Source of the DNA: Candidatus Methylobacter favarea
Lineage (GTDB): Bacteria > Pseudomonadota > Gammaproteobacteria > Methylococcales > Methylomonadaceae
Length of the DNA stretch: 41,604 nt
Reading direction: 5' to 3'
Assembly: GCF_902806695.1 (NCBI RefSeq)
Contig: NZ_CADCXN010000062.1
Span: forward strand, 1 to 41,604
In this document: one piece after another, positions 9,530 to 17,766 of the stretch
How the letters are laid out: the number at the start of each line of letters is the position of its first letter
How positions within the stretch are numbered: the first letter of the stretch is position 1
Notes under the pieces: model-generated
Told to the model about the DNA's origin: nothing
Seen by the model: the letters and a program-made list of their open reading frames with translations, nothing else
The model's database searches: none
Position numbers and translations under genes: made by a program

Positions 9530-11560
9530 TTGACCGCCGCATTGCAGGGATTTCGAGAGAGAGGGGCCGGACAATCAACAATTAGCGCCTTATCGAATCT
9601 GTTCGAAAACAAAGCCGAGTCAAATGCTGGCCGACGTGAGCGACAGCGTCTTGCCGAGCGAACTCCGAACATCGTTGTCATGATCGACGAATTGGCCGGC
9701 GGTGGTGCTGGATCGCCGTTTGTACACACAATAGCGCGATGGCTTGAAAACGAGTTTCTTGAGTGTTTCGAGGACGAGCCAAGTCCGTTTGCTATTACCT
9801 TAATTATCTCAGATGCATCTTTAGGCAACGAGATTGTATTGTCACGCTACCTGGATGCCGGCGAGCGAACGCCCGATAAAATTCTCGTATCGAGGTCATC
9901 AGGTGAGAGCCGCTTTCGCATCGCAGCAACCGATGTCAGGATCGGCGGCGTCAACCGTCCAACATTGCATGTGATGACCAACAGTTTTCCAGCAAGCTCG
10001 TTGCATATCCGATACCAGACAAAGCTCACCGCGGTTCGCATTGAAGAACTGAGCAATGGAACGCTGGAAACCCCACGGCAAGCGGTCAGAAGAGTAGCTG
10101 AAGACTCATCGCTAGACTTGGCCGTAGTTGAAATTCGGAAAGCCCTTGGAAAAGGAGCCGCCCAGGTCATCTATTTCGCCCAAGACAAACGTTTTCTCAG
10201 TGATTTACGTTCGCGATTGGCCAACTTTGAGGATCTCAGGCTGAACACTGACAATGTTCAGATCCTTGATTCATCGATTCCAGGATGGCGGAGAAAACAA
10301 CTCATTGAACCGAAACTACGCGATTCGATCAAGATTTTCCTGATGACGTCGTCCGGGGCAAGAGGCGTGTCTTTCCCACGCACAGACTGGATTATCGCAA
10401 GTGTTCCTCGCTTCAATGTCGAGTCGTCGTTGATGGAGATCGCTCAACTGATCTACCGCGGGCGTGGCACCTATCTCGACGAGAATGGCAGCGAAGTTTC
10501 CGGGGATCATGCCGCTAGGCATTTAGTCATGCCGGTCGAAGACTTTATAGTTTCCGACCAGATAATCGACAAGCGGCAATGGTTGCGACAATCCATTGAC
10601 CTGATGACGCTGCTGGTAATGCTGAGAGCCACCATCTGGACACGGATTACGGGCGCATCGGGCCTAAGGCAGCCGGTAGCATTGGTTCCAGTCGGCGCGG
10701 TGGGTGTCGAAGAGCTGGTCAGTTTAATGTCAACGAACGTCACACGTTTTATCGAAGAAGCAGAGGTATTCGCACGCCGAAGCTCTGACGCAGATCTCAA
10801 ACGTCTCGTGAAAGCCGCACAGGCAAATGTCGCCGAACTGTTTTCACGACCGAAGCTCCATGCCAGTGCGCGTGGAGAAAGTGACGGCAGAATTTATGCA
10901 AAGCCAAGCGATCTTGTAGCGCTCCACTCGCTGGTAGTAAATGCTGTCGGGCCTCTTCTGGTTTTTGCCGAAAGCAAGTCGCTACCCGATCACGTATATT
11001 TCGCCGGACCAGTCATCGTTGAAAACTGGAGCAATTTTACCAAGCAGGAAGCATTCTCGTTTGAGGGGCACAAAACCCAAGAGCATCCCCTCAGTAGTTC
11101 ATTACTCCGTCAATTAAGTGAGATTGATAAAGAGCGAACCTTCCCAGCGTCGTTACGAAGCCCAGCCATCAACCTCTACAAACTGCTGATCAGAGAGAAA
11201 CATAAAGCCGCACGAGAATATACCACTATCAAGGATCTAAAATCCCCGAATACGTGGGTGGGCGTGCCTACTGGCTATGTCCAGTTCCTCAATACAGACG
11301 ATACCACTGAAGGGCGTCCTTTTTATCTTGACAACCCTGAGTTGTGGCTTGACGCTCTCGCCGGTTCTTTGTCCGCGACTTCGGCAATTATTCCACCTCT
11401 ACCGCGATTTCAAACATTTCCTTGGGCAGCCAGCGTTGGCAATGCAAATCCGCTCAGGTTGGACCAGGTATTTGACGACCGATATTTCATGGCATCCAAT
11501 GAGATGAATCTCCTAAACACCTTGTTATTGTCGGCTTCAGAGGATGATTCTGAGGATTGA
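9530..11560 (+). CDS. SF2 helicase-like protein lacking its N-terminal motor motifs
   Basis: The 676-residue reading frame holds helicase motifs II to VI but no Walker A. Visible are IVVMIDELAGGG (motif II, DE box, about 48-59), TLIISDAS (motif III, about 88-95), QVIYFAQDKRFLSDLR (motif IV), KIFLMTSSGARGVSFP (motif V) and EIAQLIYRGRG (motif VI). The start is a TTG. The frame is open upstream only to 9473, where a stop and the truncated glycosyltransferase lie, so the first part of the parent gene has been lost. The parent was probably a DEAD/DEAH-type ATPase of roughly 1000 residues or more, possibly from a defence operon. I cannot name the system. Without motif I it should not hydrolyse ATP. 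It could be listed as a pseudogene. Confidence 0.6.
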   Translation: MTAALQGFRERGAGQSTISALSNLFENKAESNAGRRERQRLAERTPNIVVMIDELAGGGAGSPFVHTIARWLENEFLECFEDEPSPFAITLIISDASLGNEIVLSRYLDAGERTPDKILVSRSSGESRFRIAATDVRIGGVNRPTLHVMTNSFPASSLHIRYQTKLTAVRIEELSNGTLETPRQAVRRVAEDSSLDLAVVEIRKALGKGAAQVIYFAQDKRFLSDLRSRLANFEDLRLNTDNVQILDSSIPGWRRKQLIEPKLRDSIKIFLMTSSGARGVSFPRTDWIIASVPRFNVESSLMEIAQLIYRGRGTYLDENGSEVSGDHAARHLVMPVEDFIVSDQIIDKRQWLRQSIDLMTLLVMLRATIWTRITGASGLRQPVALVPVGAVGVEELVSLMSTNVTRFIEEAEVFARRSSDADLKRLVKAAQANVAELFSRPKLHASARGESDGRIYAKPSDLVALHSLVVNAVGPLLVFAESKSLPDHVYFAGPVIVENWSNFTKQEAFSFEGHKTQEHPLSSSLLRQLSEIDKERTFPASLRSPAINLYKLLIREKHKAAREYTTIKDLKSPNTWVGVPTGYVQFLNTDDTTEGRPFYLDNPELWLDALAGSLSATSAIIPPLPRFQTFPWAASVGNANPLRLDQVFDDRYFMASNEMNLLNTLLLSASEDDSED

Positions 11561-11581
11561 TGTATGGGGTTGAGGCGTAGA

Positions 11582-11665
11582 ATGGGTTTGAGGCGCACTG
11601 GAACGAAAAACCGAGTTAGCTCTTATGCTGCCGCGCTTTGGAATGACATCAAGTGGCAAAAATAG
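11582..11665 (+). pseudogene. Short 27-codon reading frame, possible gene remnant
   Basis: An ATG-initiated frame 22 bases after the helicase stop reads MGLRRTGTKNRVSSYAAALW and ends after seven more codons. It has no clear ribosome binding site. Its position suggests the start of the next gene of the helicase's original operon, cut off here, but chance is possible. Confidence 0.2.
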
Positions 11666-11816
11666 ATCTTTTTCTGACTGCTAACCAAATTTTTTGACGG
11701 GTAGCAGTTATGTAAAGCAGCCAGTTTTTACAATAGAAGAAACCGTATTCATTAACCGATACGAGAAGATATACAGAAATTATCTAATTATTTATTAACC
11801 GCCAATTGGAGTTAAG

Positions 11817-12375
11817 ATGAACAAAACTGATGCGGAAGTTATTGCGGCGATAGACAAGGCCAGGCCAGGAATCAGCAAATATTTGGCACTAATGGATCGA
11901 CTCTACTCCGTAGATGTTTCAAGGGATGAAGACTTTCAGAGGATGTATAACGACTTCTACAAGATGCGACAAAGACAAGCCGATTGGTATTCGTTCTATT
12001 ACGATCTATTAGAGAGATCGAAGAATTCGCGGCCTTCATTCAAAACTATCCTTGAATTATTCTATAAGAGGTTTAATCGCTGCGAAACATCATTTTCAAG
12101 CAAGTTCGTTGCTACACTGGATCCTTGGAAGCCAGTATGGGATAAGTATGTTATAGAAAACGTTAACCCAAACCCTGATGGTGGTCCTAATACGAGGCTT
12201 GATATTGCCCTAGCAAAATACGCCAGACTTCAGAAATGGTATTCAGAGTTCCATCAATCGGGGGAGCGGAAAGAGATGGGTTTTTCTATTCAATGAGAAC
12301 GTCCCAATCTATTTCCGCATATCGGACACCAAGAAGATTGACTTCATCCTTTGGCAAATGCGGGACGATGACTAA
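11817..12375 (+). CDS. Hypothetical protein with apparent frameshift
   Basis: ATG 11817 follows GGAG with suitable spacing. The uninterrupted frame gives 159 residues ending at 12296. The sequence then continues in another frame as FNENVPIYFRISDTKKIDFI and LWQMRDDD, to a stop at 12373-12375. A one-base slip in the GGGTTTTT run at 12278-12285 would restore a protein of about 185 residues. The product is rich in aromatic and charged residues, has no membrane segment, and is predicted helical and soluble. I do not recognise the family. It stands between the broken helicase and the BREX locus and may be defence-associated only by position. Confidence 0.55.
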
Positions 12376-12769
12376 CTACTCTCTTACCAGTTGCGACGAC
12401 TCTGAAAGGCCTCGACCTGAGCATAAAAGTTGAAAAGTTGAACGGCACTTTTCAGGCCGATTGTGTTGAAAAAAGTCCTTTTTGGGATAAAAAGCTGGCT
12501 TTCTGCACAAATAAAAAACAAAGAAAGTCTGGAACTTGCCTGGCCATTGACAGACTGTCGCCAGCTAAGACTAAAAAATAATAAACAGCCAATTAACCCA
12601 TTTAAATTGGTTAAAAAGGCAAACCAATCCTTGACATCTCCCCCTACGATCTCGTAGTTTTAATCTATTTTGCTCGGATAAAACCTGTCGAAAACGGAAA
12701 AAACCCACAACTCCTTAATCATTTGTCGCTTCCCATTTGAGGAAGAGGCAATTACCCGGAGTTTAGACG
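12376..12769. other. Gene-free BREX upstream region
   Basis: No credible gene. At 12465-12478 the sequence GTTGAAAAAAGTCC resembles the terminal repeat of the IS at 5523-7082 and may be a leftover IS end. The rest is A-rich. The BREX promoter candidate lies at 12631-12660. Confidence 0.4.
12631..12660 (+). promoter_or_regulatory. Putative BREX promoter with palindromic operator
   Basis: TTGACA at 12631-12636 is a perfect -35 box. An 18-base spacer leads to TAGTTT at 12655-12660 as a weak -10. Inside the spacer lies the inverted repeat CTACGA-TC-TCGTAG (12644-12657), placed where a bound regulator would block polymerase. The HTH protein encoded about 110 bases downstream is the natural candidate. 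This is inference from position and symmetry. Confidence 0.45.
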
Positions 12770-12958
12770 ATGGAAGATAGATGGTTATCCGTTGATGAAA
12801 TTGGAGTCTATCTCGGCGTAAAGAGAGATACCGTCTACAAATGGATCAGTGAAAAAGCCATGCCTGCCCACAAGTTAGGCCGTCTTTGGAAATTCAAGAA
12901 AGACGAAGTCGACGACTGGGTTCGTAAAGGCGGAGCAAGTGAGACTCTTGGTGAGTAA
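12770..12958 (+). CDS. Excisionase-family HTH DNA-binding protein, BREX regulator candidate
   Basis: The 62-residue protein is a single winged HTH of the MerR/excisionase (HTH_17) type. The pattern SVDEIGVYLGVKRDTVYKWI is followed by a wing with GRLWKFKKDEVDDWV. Proteins of this size are common as Xis factors or small local regulators. Here it is the first gene of the BREX operon, and its end overlaps the brxA start by about 20 bases, so it is co-translated with the system. A palindrome in the upstream promoter spacer suggests autoregulation. It is smaller than and different from the WYL-domain BrxR regulators known from other BREX loci. Confidence 0.75.
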   Translation: MEDRWLSVDEIGVYLGVKRDTVYKWISEKAMPAHKLGRLWKFKKDEVDDWVRKGGASETLGE

Positions 12959-13751
12959 ATTGGTAGAGAAAAAAAGTAATTTTGAAAAGTTAGGGTTTGC
13001 CTTTCCGTTTGGGAGTCCCCACGTTTCCCGCACAATGATGCTTTCAGAATTGGGCGCCTTGCTTGAATATGTAAATGAACCTAAGGCATCGCGTGCAGAA
13101 TATGTGCGGGCAATTATAGAAAACAATTGCCTTGGAAAGAGAACAGAGAAAAACCGCATGATATCAAAACGATATCTTGTCGAGCTGTATTCTCTCGACC
13201 CAGAAATCCCGCTATTCCGAGCTCTTCTGTTTTTTTGGCAGCGTGATCCAAATGGACATTCATTACTTGCCTTACTTTGCGCTTATGCCAGAGACACTCT
13301 TCTCAGAGCAAGCGCCAACTATATTCTCCCACTTGGGGAGGGCACTTTAATAACCCGCGAGACCATGGAGCAGTTTTTAGATGGCCTCGATCCGGGAAGA
13401 TACAGTTCTGGAAAACTGGCTTCCAACGCCAAGAATCTAAATTCCACTTGGACCCAGTCAAGCCATCTCAGAGGGCGCACCAAGAAAGTACGCACGCGTG
13501 CTGTTCCTACTGCGGGAAGTGTCTCCTATGCCTTGTTTCTCGGATATTTAACAGGGGATCGTGGAGCTTCACTTTTCAAATCAGAATACATCAAACTGCT
13601 CGATTGTTCGTTTGAAAAAGCCATCGAGTTTGCGGAAGAGTCTTCTCGTAAGGGCTGGATTGTGTTCAAACGTGTCGGTGATGTCATTGAAGTTCTTTTT
13701 CCTAACCTGATCAACGCGCAAGAAATGGAGTGGCTCCGTGAGCAAAATTAA
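12939..13751 (+). CDS. brxA: BREX protein BrxA (DUF1819)
   Basis: The 270-residue product matches the BrxA/DUF1819 family, a small helical DNA-binding protein at the head of BREX type 1 operons. Visible hallmarks are GALLEYVNEPKASRAEYVRA near the N-terminus, KRTEKNRM-type linker (GKRTEKNRMISKRYLVELY), then PLFRALLFFWQRDP. A C-terminal region follows with SYALFLGYLTGDRG. The start is GTG 12939 with GGAG six to seven bases upstream; GTG 12951 is an alternative that gives four residues fewer. It overlaps brxB by 14 bases. BrxA is needed in some BREX systems but its exact task is unsettled. Confidence 0.9.
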   Translation: MRLLVSKLVEKKSNFEKLGFAFPFGSPHVSRTMMLSELGALLEYVNEPKASRAEYVRAIIENNCLGKRTEKNRMISKRYLVELYSLDPEIPLFRALLFFWQRDPNGHSLLALLCAYARDTLLRASANYILPLGEGTLITRETMEQFLDGLDPGRYSSGKLASNAKNLNSTWTQSSHLRGRTKKVRTRAVPTAGSVSYALFLGYLTGDRGASLFKSEYIKLLDCSFEKAIEFAEESSRKGWIVFKRVGDVIEVLFPNLINAQEMEWLREQN

Positions 13752-14289
13752 ACGCCTCATTCAAACTTACAGCAAATACATTGCAGTGCCATGGCGAGAC
13801 GACGCTGCTGCTGCGCAGCGCGTTATTTTTTGTGTTTACAATGAAACCGAAGAGCGCTGGTTGCGAGCTAAAATCGATGAATTCGAGATCGCAACCCGTC
13901 AAGCAGATCATGATTGGGCTATCTTTGATCTAACCGACACTTTTGCTACTTGGCTTTCGTCCCAACGATACGCTCACAGTTATTTCCAGAAGCCGCATTT
14001 GCTACCTACACTGCAGCCGAAATACCTCACGTATATCATGGAGGAGTTTGCGACTTTTCTGAAGAAAAACGAAGTTGGCGAAAACTCAGTAGTGGCCGTA
14101 AAAGGCGTGGGATCGTTATTCGGTTTTTTGAAAGTTAAAGAGGCCGTCGACAAGCTCGCGCCGATGGTGAAAGGAAGGCTCCTGATTTTTTTTCCGGGAA
14201 GCTACGAAAATAATAACTACAGACTGCTGGATGGATATGACGGATGGAACTATCTCGCTGTGCCCATTACTGCGGATAAGGAATTTTAA
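13738..14289 (+). CDS. brxB: BREX protein BrxB (DUF1788)
   Basis: The 183-residue protein belongs to the DUF1788/BrxB family, a small essential BREX component. Family features seen are WAIFDLTDTFATWLSSQRY in the middle, VVAVKGVGSLFGFLKVKEAV, and GRLLIFFPGSYENNNYRLLD with the final DGWNYLAVPI. The start is GTG 13738 inside the end of brxA, typical of translational coupling in this operon. brxC follows after 12 bases. No enzymatic motif is visible. BrxB is thought to contact BrxC and PglZ in the complex. Confidence 0.9.
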   Translation: MSKIKRLIQTYSKYIAVPWRDDAAAAQRVIFCVYNETEERWLRAKIDEFEIATRQADHDWAIFDLTDTFATWLSSQRYAHSYFQKPHLLPTLQPKYLTYIMEEFATFLKKNEVGENSVVAVKGVGSLFGFLKVKEAVDKLAPMVKGRLLIFFPGSYENNNYRLLDGYDGWNYLAVPITADKEF

Positions 14290-14301
14290 CAAGGGGCAAT
14301 A

Positions 14302-17300
14302 ATGAACAATCGAGACATTTATCAAAAAGATCCAACTACTCAAAAACTAGTCAATGAAGGGGTGGCTAGCGTGAACGACGAGCAAACTAGCCAAGCTCTG
14401 GCTGTGCTTCGTTACGAGTTGGAAACCTTCGTCTGCGATGGTCAGTATGAAAAAGGTATGGCCCACCTTCTTGAAACTTATCTGAAAAACATCGACCAGG
14501 CCCAACAGCCGGCGGTGTGGATTAGCGGTTTCTTCGGCTCGGGTAAATCTCATCTGGTTAAAATGCTCCGGGCATTGTGGGTAGATACAGTTTTCGAAGA
14601 TGGCGCAACGGCTCGGGGCATTGCTAATCTTCCTCAAAGCATCAGCGAAAGCTTAAAAGAGCTGAACATACAAGCTAAACGCCATGGCGGTCTTCATGCC
14701 GCATCAGGTACCCTCGGTTCCAGTTCGAGGGACAAGTCGGTACGCATGGCGTTGCTTAGCCTGATATTTAAATCAGCCGGCCTACCTGAACAATATCCGG
14801 TAGCCCGTTTTGTCATATGGCTTAAACACGAGGGAATCTACGAACAAGTGCGCAGCCATGTCGAGCAAAACGGTTTCGACTGGAATGAAGAGCTCGACAA
14901 CTTCTACGTTGCGGAAGGTCTTCATGACGCATTGGCGCAAGCTAAGCCCAATCTTTTTCCATCTCCCACATCTTGCGTCGAGACATTAAACAATCTATAC
15001 CCCTATGTTCAGGATGTCTCGAGTGACGACATGTTGAAGGTGATGCGTCAGGTATTAACTCGAGACGGAAAATTCCCACTGACGTTAATTGTTCTTGACG
15101 AGGTGCAACAATACATCGGTGAAGACAGCCAGCGATCTATTGATGTTCAAGAGGTCGTTGAAGCTTGCTGTAAGAATATCGGCGGCAAACTTCTCTTCAT
15201 TGGCACTGGGCAAACCGCTGTCACCGGTACCAGTAACCTGAAAAAACTGGAAGGCCGTTTCACTATTCGCGTAGAACTGTCCGATGCCGATGTCGATGCA
15301 GTCATCCGTAAGGTTATTTTGGCAAAAAAACCCGAAGCGAAAGCGCCTATTGAACAGATTATGCAGACCAATCTAGGGGAGATTTCACGTCATCTTTCAG
15401 GCACCACCATCGGTCACCGACAAGACGATATTCCCTTTTTTTCGCAAGACTATCCTATCTTGCCAGTACGGCGCCGTTTTTGGGAAAACACGTTGCGCGT
15501 ACTCGACCAGACCGGTACTGACAGTCAGCTTCGTAACCAACTCAGCATGATCCACAAAGTCATTCAGACGAACCTGAACAATCCTTTAGGGCATGTGGTT
15601 CCGTCGGATTACCTCTATTTTGATTCAGCTGACAAGCTGCTCCAGTCTCGTATCTTACCTCGCAAGGTCCACGAAAAGACCCTAAGCTGGCTCAAAGGCT
15701 CAGATTCCGAACGTCTTATGGCACGAGCCTGCGGCCTTGTTTTTTTGATCAATAAACTGGGCGGAAGCAATAACGAAATCGGAATTCGCGCCACCATCGA
15801 TACCTTGGCCGATTTGTTGGTTGAGAACCTTTCCCAAGGCTCCAGCGTTTTGCGTGCGACATTGCCTGCCATGCTCGATAAGTGTGATTTGCTGATGAAG
15901 GTCGGAGACGAATATCGCATCCAGACCGAAGAAAGCGCGGCCTGGAGCGATGAATTTCTTAGCCAGAGGTCCAATTTGGCCAACGAAGCCCATCGCATTG
16001 ATGCCGAGCGCGATGACCGCATTCGCAGAAAATTTGGTGAGATGGTACGCAAACTCTCGCTGACTCAAGGCAGCTCCAAGGTCACGCGGGATATCTCCCC
16101 GATTTTTGACTCTCAGTTACCGAATGACGCAGGCCAACGCATATGTGTCTGGGTGCGAGACGGGTGGAGTATCGACGAAAACTCTGTACGTGCCGATGCA
16201 CGCCAGGCCGGCAACCAATCACCTACAGTCTTTGTGTTCATTCCGAAACGTTCTGCCGATGATCTCCGCCATCACCTGATTGATTTTAAGGCTGCCAGTG
16301 CCACTTTGGATAAGCGCGGTGTGCCGAATACGCCTGAAGGAACTGAGGCCCGAGCTGCCATGGAAACCACCAAGCAAACCGCGGAAGGAAAAATTCGTGA
16401 ATTGTTGGATGATGCATTCTCGGGCGCCCGCGTTTTCCAAGGTGGCGGCAATGAAATCCTGGGAAATAATTTGCAGGAAATGGTTATGGAAGCTGCCGGC
16501 AATTCATTGCAACGCCTCTACCCGCAGTTCTATTTAGCCGATCATGTCGGCTGGTCCAAGGTATATGAAAAAGCCCAGAAAGGGGCGCCCGATGCTTTGA
16601 AAGCGGTTGGCGATGACGGTGAGCCGGATAAGAACCCGGTATGCAAGGCTATTTTAGGATACATTGCTGGCGGCAAAAAAGGTGCAGAAATCCGCGGTGA
16701 ATTCGAAACTTCACGCTATGGTTGGTCTCGTGATGCGGTGGATGGCGGGATTCAAGTTTTACTGGGTGCCGGACTCATTAAAATCGACAAAATAGCAGGC
16801 AATAGCAATAATCTGCCTGCTCCAACTGAATTAGAGCGTAAACAAATTGGACAGGCTGAATTCAAGGTAGAATCGGCTACCATTACTACACCCCAGCGCA
16901 TACAAATTCGTAAACTATTACAAAAAGTTGGCCTTACTTCCAAGCAAGGCGAAGAGCTGGCGTATGCGCCGCAATTTCTGCAAAAAATGTTTCAGTTGGC
17001 TGATCAGGCTGGGGGAGAGGCACCCAAACCGGCCAAGCCGATTACTGCGTTCCTGGATGAAATTCGTCTTACTGCCGGCAATGAACAGCTATTATCGCTT
17101 TATAACCGTCGCGATGAGCTATCTCAATGCATAGAAATGTGGACCGAACTTGCCGAACGAATTGGCAAGCGCTGGCCAAACTGGATGATTCTAAAACGTT
17201 TAATGGCTCATGCAGCCAGTCTTCAGGATGTCGAAGTTTTTTTGGCTCAGGTCAACACGATCGAACAACAACGCCAGCTTCTTGACGAGCCAGATCAGAC

Positions 17301-17751
17301 CGTTCCATTGGTCGCTAATCTGACGCAGCTGTTGCGCGATGAACTCAACCGTTTGGATACCGAATACAAAACACGACATCATCAAGGTATGCAGAGGTTA
17401 GCCGAGGATGATAATTGGCAACAGCTTGAGCCAGAGCAGCGTAATGCCTTGCTGGCAGAGCAACACCTGACACAAGCTGACATGCCAGTTGTCAAGGTGG
17501 CTTCAACAGATGACGTCCTTAGCACTCTTGGACTGCTCCAATTAACGGCCTTCAAAGTCAGAGTTGCCGCCTTGAATGCCCGGTTTAACGAAGTATTGAT
17601 AGCAGCCGCGGAGCTTCTTGAGCCACAGGCACAATTCGTATCCTTGCCAAGCCGGACAATCCGAACAGAAGAGGATATTGAAATGTGGCTAGAGGATTCG
17701 AAACACTCGATTCAGAAGGCGCTTGAATTGGGGCCTGTAGTTATTCACTAA
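14302..17751 (+). CDS. brxC: BREX ATP-binding protein BrxC
   Basis: The 1149-residue length is normal for BrxC. The Walker A box is GFFGSGKS at 76-83 and the Walker B is LIVLDEVQQ at 262-270, marking the P-loop ATPase domain (DUF499/DUF6079-related). The rest is a long helical region, with a basic segment around 560-600 and a C-terminal coiled stretch (LLRDELNRLDTEYKTRHHQG). BrxC is the large ATPase at the heart of BREX and is required both for phage restriction and, in several systems, for host methylation. An AGGGGC-like site precedes ATG 14302. pglX begins 15 bases after the stop. No truncation is seen. Confidence 0.92.
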   Translation: MNNRDIYQKDPTTQKLVNEGVASVNDEQTSQALAVLRYELETFVCDGQYEKGMAHLLETYLKNIDQAQQPAVWISGFFGSGKSHLVKMLRALWVDTVFEDGATARGIANLPQSISESLKELNIQAKRHGGLHAASGTLGSSSRDKSVRMALLSLIFKSAGLPEQYPVARFVIWLKHEGIYEQVRSHVEQNGFDWNEELDNFYVAEGLHDALAQAKPNLFPSPTSCVETLNNLYPYVQDVSSDDMLKVMRQVLTRDGKFPLTLIVLDEVQQYIGEDSQRSIDVQEVVEACCKNIGGKLLFIGTGQTAVTGTSNLKKLEGRFTIRVELSDADVDAVIRKVILAKKPEAKAPIEQIMQTNLGEISRHLSGTTIGHRQDDIPFFSQDYPILPVRRRFWENTLRVLDQTGTDSQLRNQLSMIHKVIQTNLNNPLGHVVPSDYLYFDSADKLLQSRILPRKVHEKTLSWLKGSDSERLMARACGLVFLINKLGGSNNEIGIRATIDTLADLLVENLSQGSSVLRATLPAMLDKCDLLMKVGDEYRIQTEESAAWSDEFLSQRSNLANEAHRIDAERDDRIRRKFGEMVRKLSLTQGSSKVTRDISPIFDSQLPNDAGQRICVWVRDGWSIDENSVRADARQAGNQSPTVFVFIPKRSADDLRHHLIDFKAASATLDKRGVPNTPEGTEARAAMETTKQTAEGKIRELLDDAFSGARVFQGGGNEILGNNLQEMVMEAAGNSLQRLYPQFYLADHVGWSKVYEKAQKGAPDALKAVGDDGEPDKNPVCKAILGYIAGGKKGAEIRGEFETSRYGWSRDAVDGGIQVLLGAGLIKIDKIAGNSNNLPAPTELERKQIGQAEFKVESATITTPQRIQIRKLLQKVGLTSKQGEELAYAPQFLQKMFQLADQAGGEAPKPAKPITAFLDEIRLTAGNEQLLSLYNRRDELSQCIEMWTELAERIGKRWPNWMILKRLMAHAASLQDVEVFLAQVNTIEQQRQLLDEPDQTVPLVANLTQLLRDELNRLDTEYKTRHHQGMQRLAEDDNWQQLEPEQRNALLAEQHLTQADMPVVKVASTDDVLSTLGLLQLTAFKVRVAALNARFNEVLIAAAELLEPQAQFVSLPSRTIRTEEDIEMWLEDSKHSIQKALELGPVVIH

Positions 17752-17766
17752 ATAAGGATCAAAGGA

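Noticed and set aside
12463-12657. 64-codon frame before the BREX promoter
   Set aside because: Low-complexity Lys/Asn/Leu product over A-rich DNA, no ribosome binding site, and it overlaps the probable IS end and promoter.
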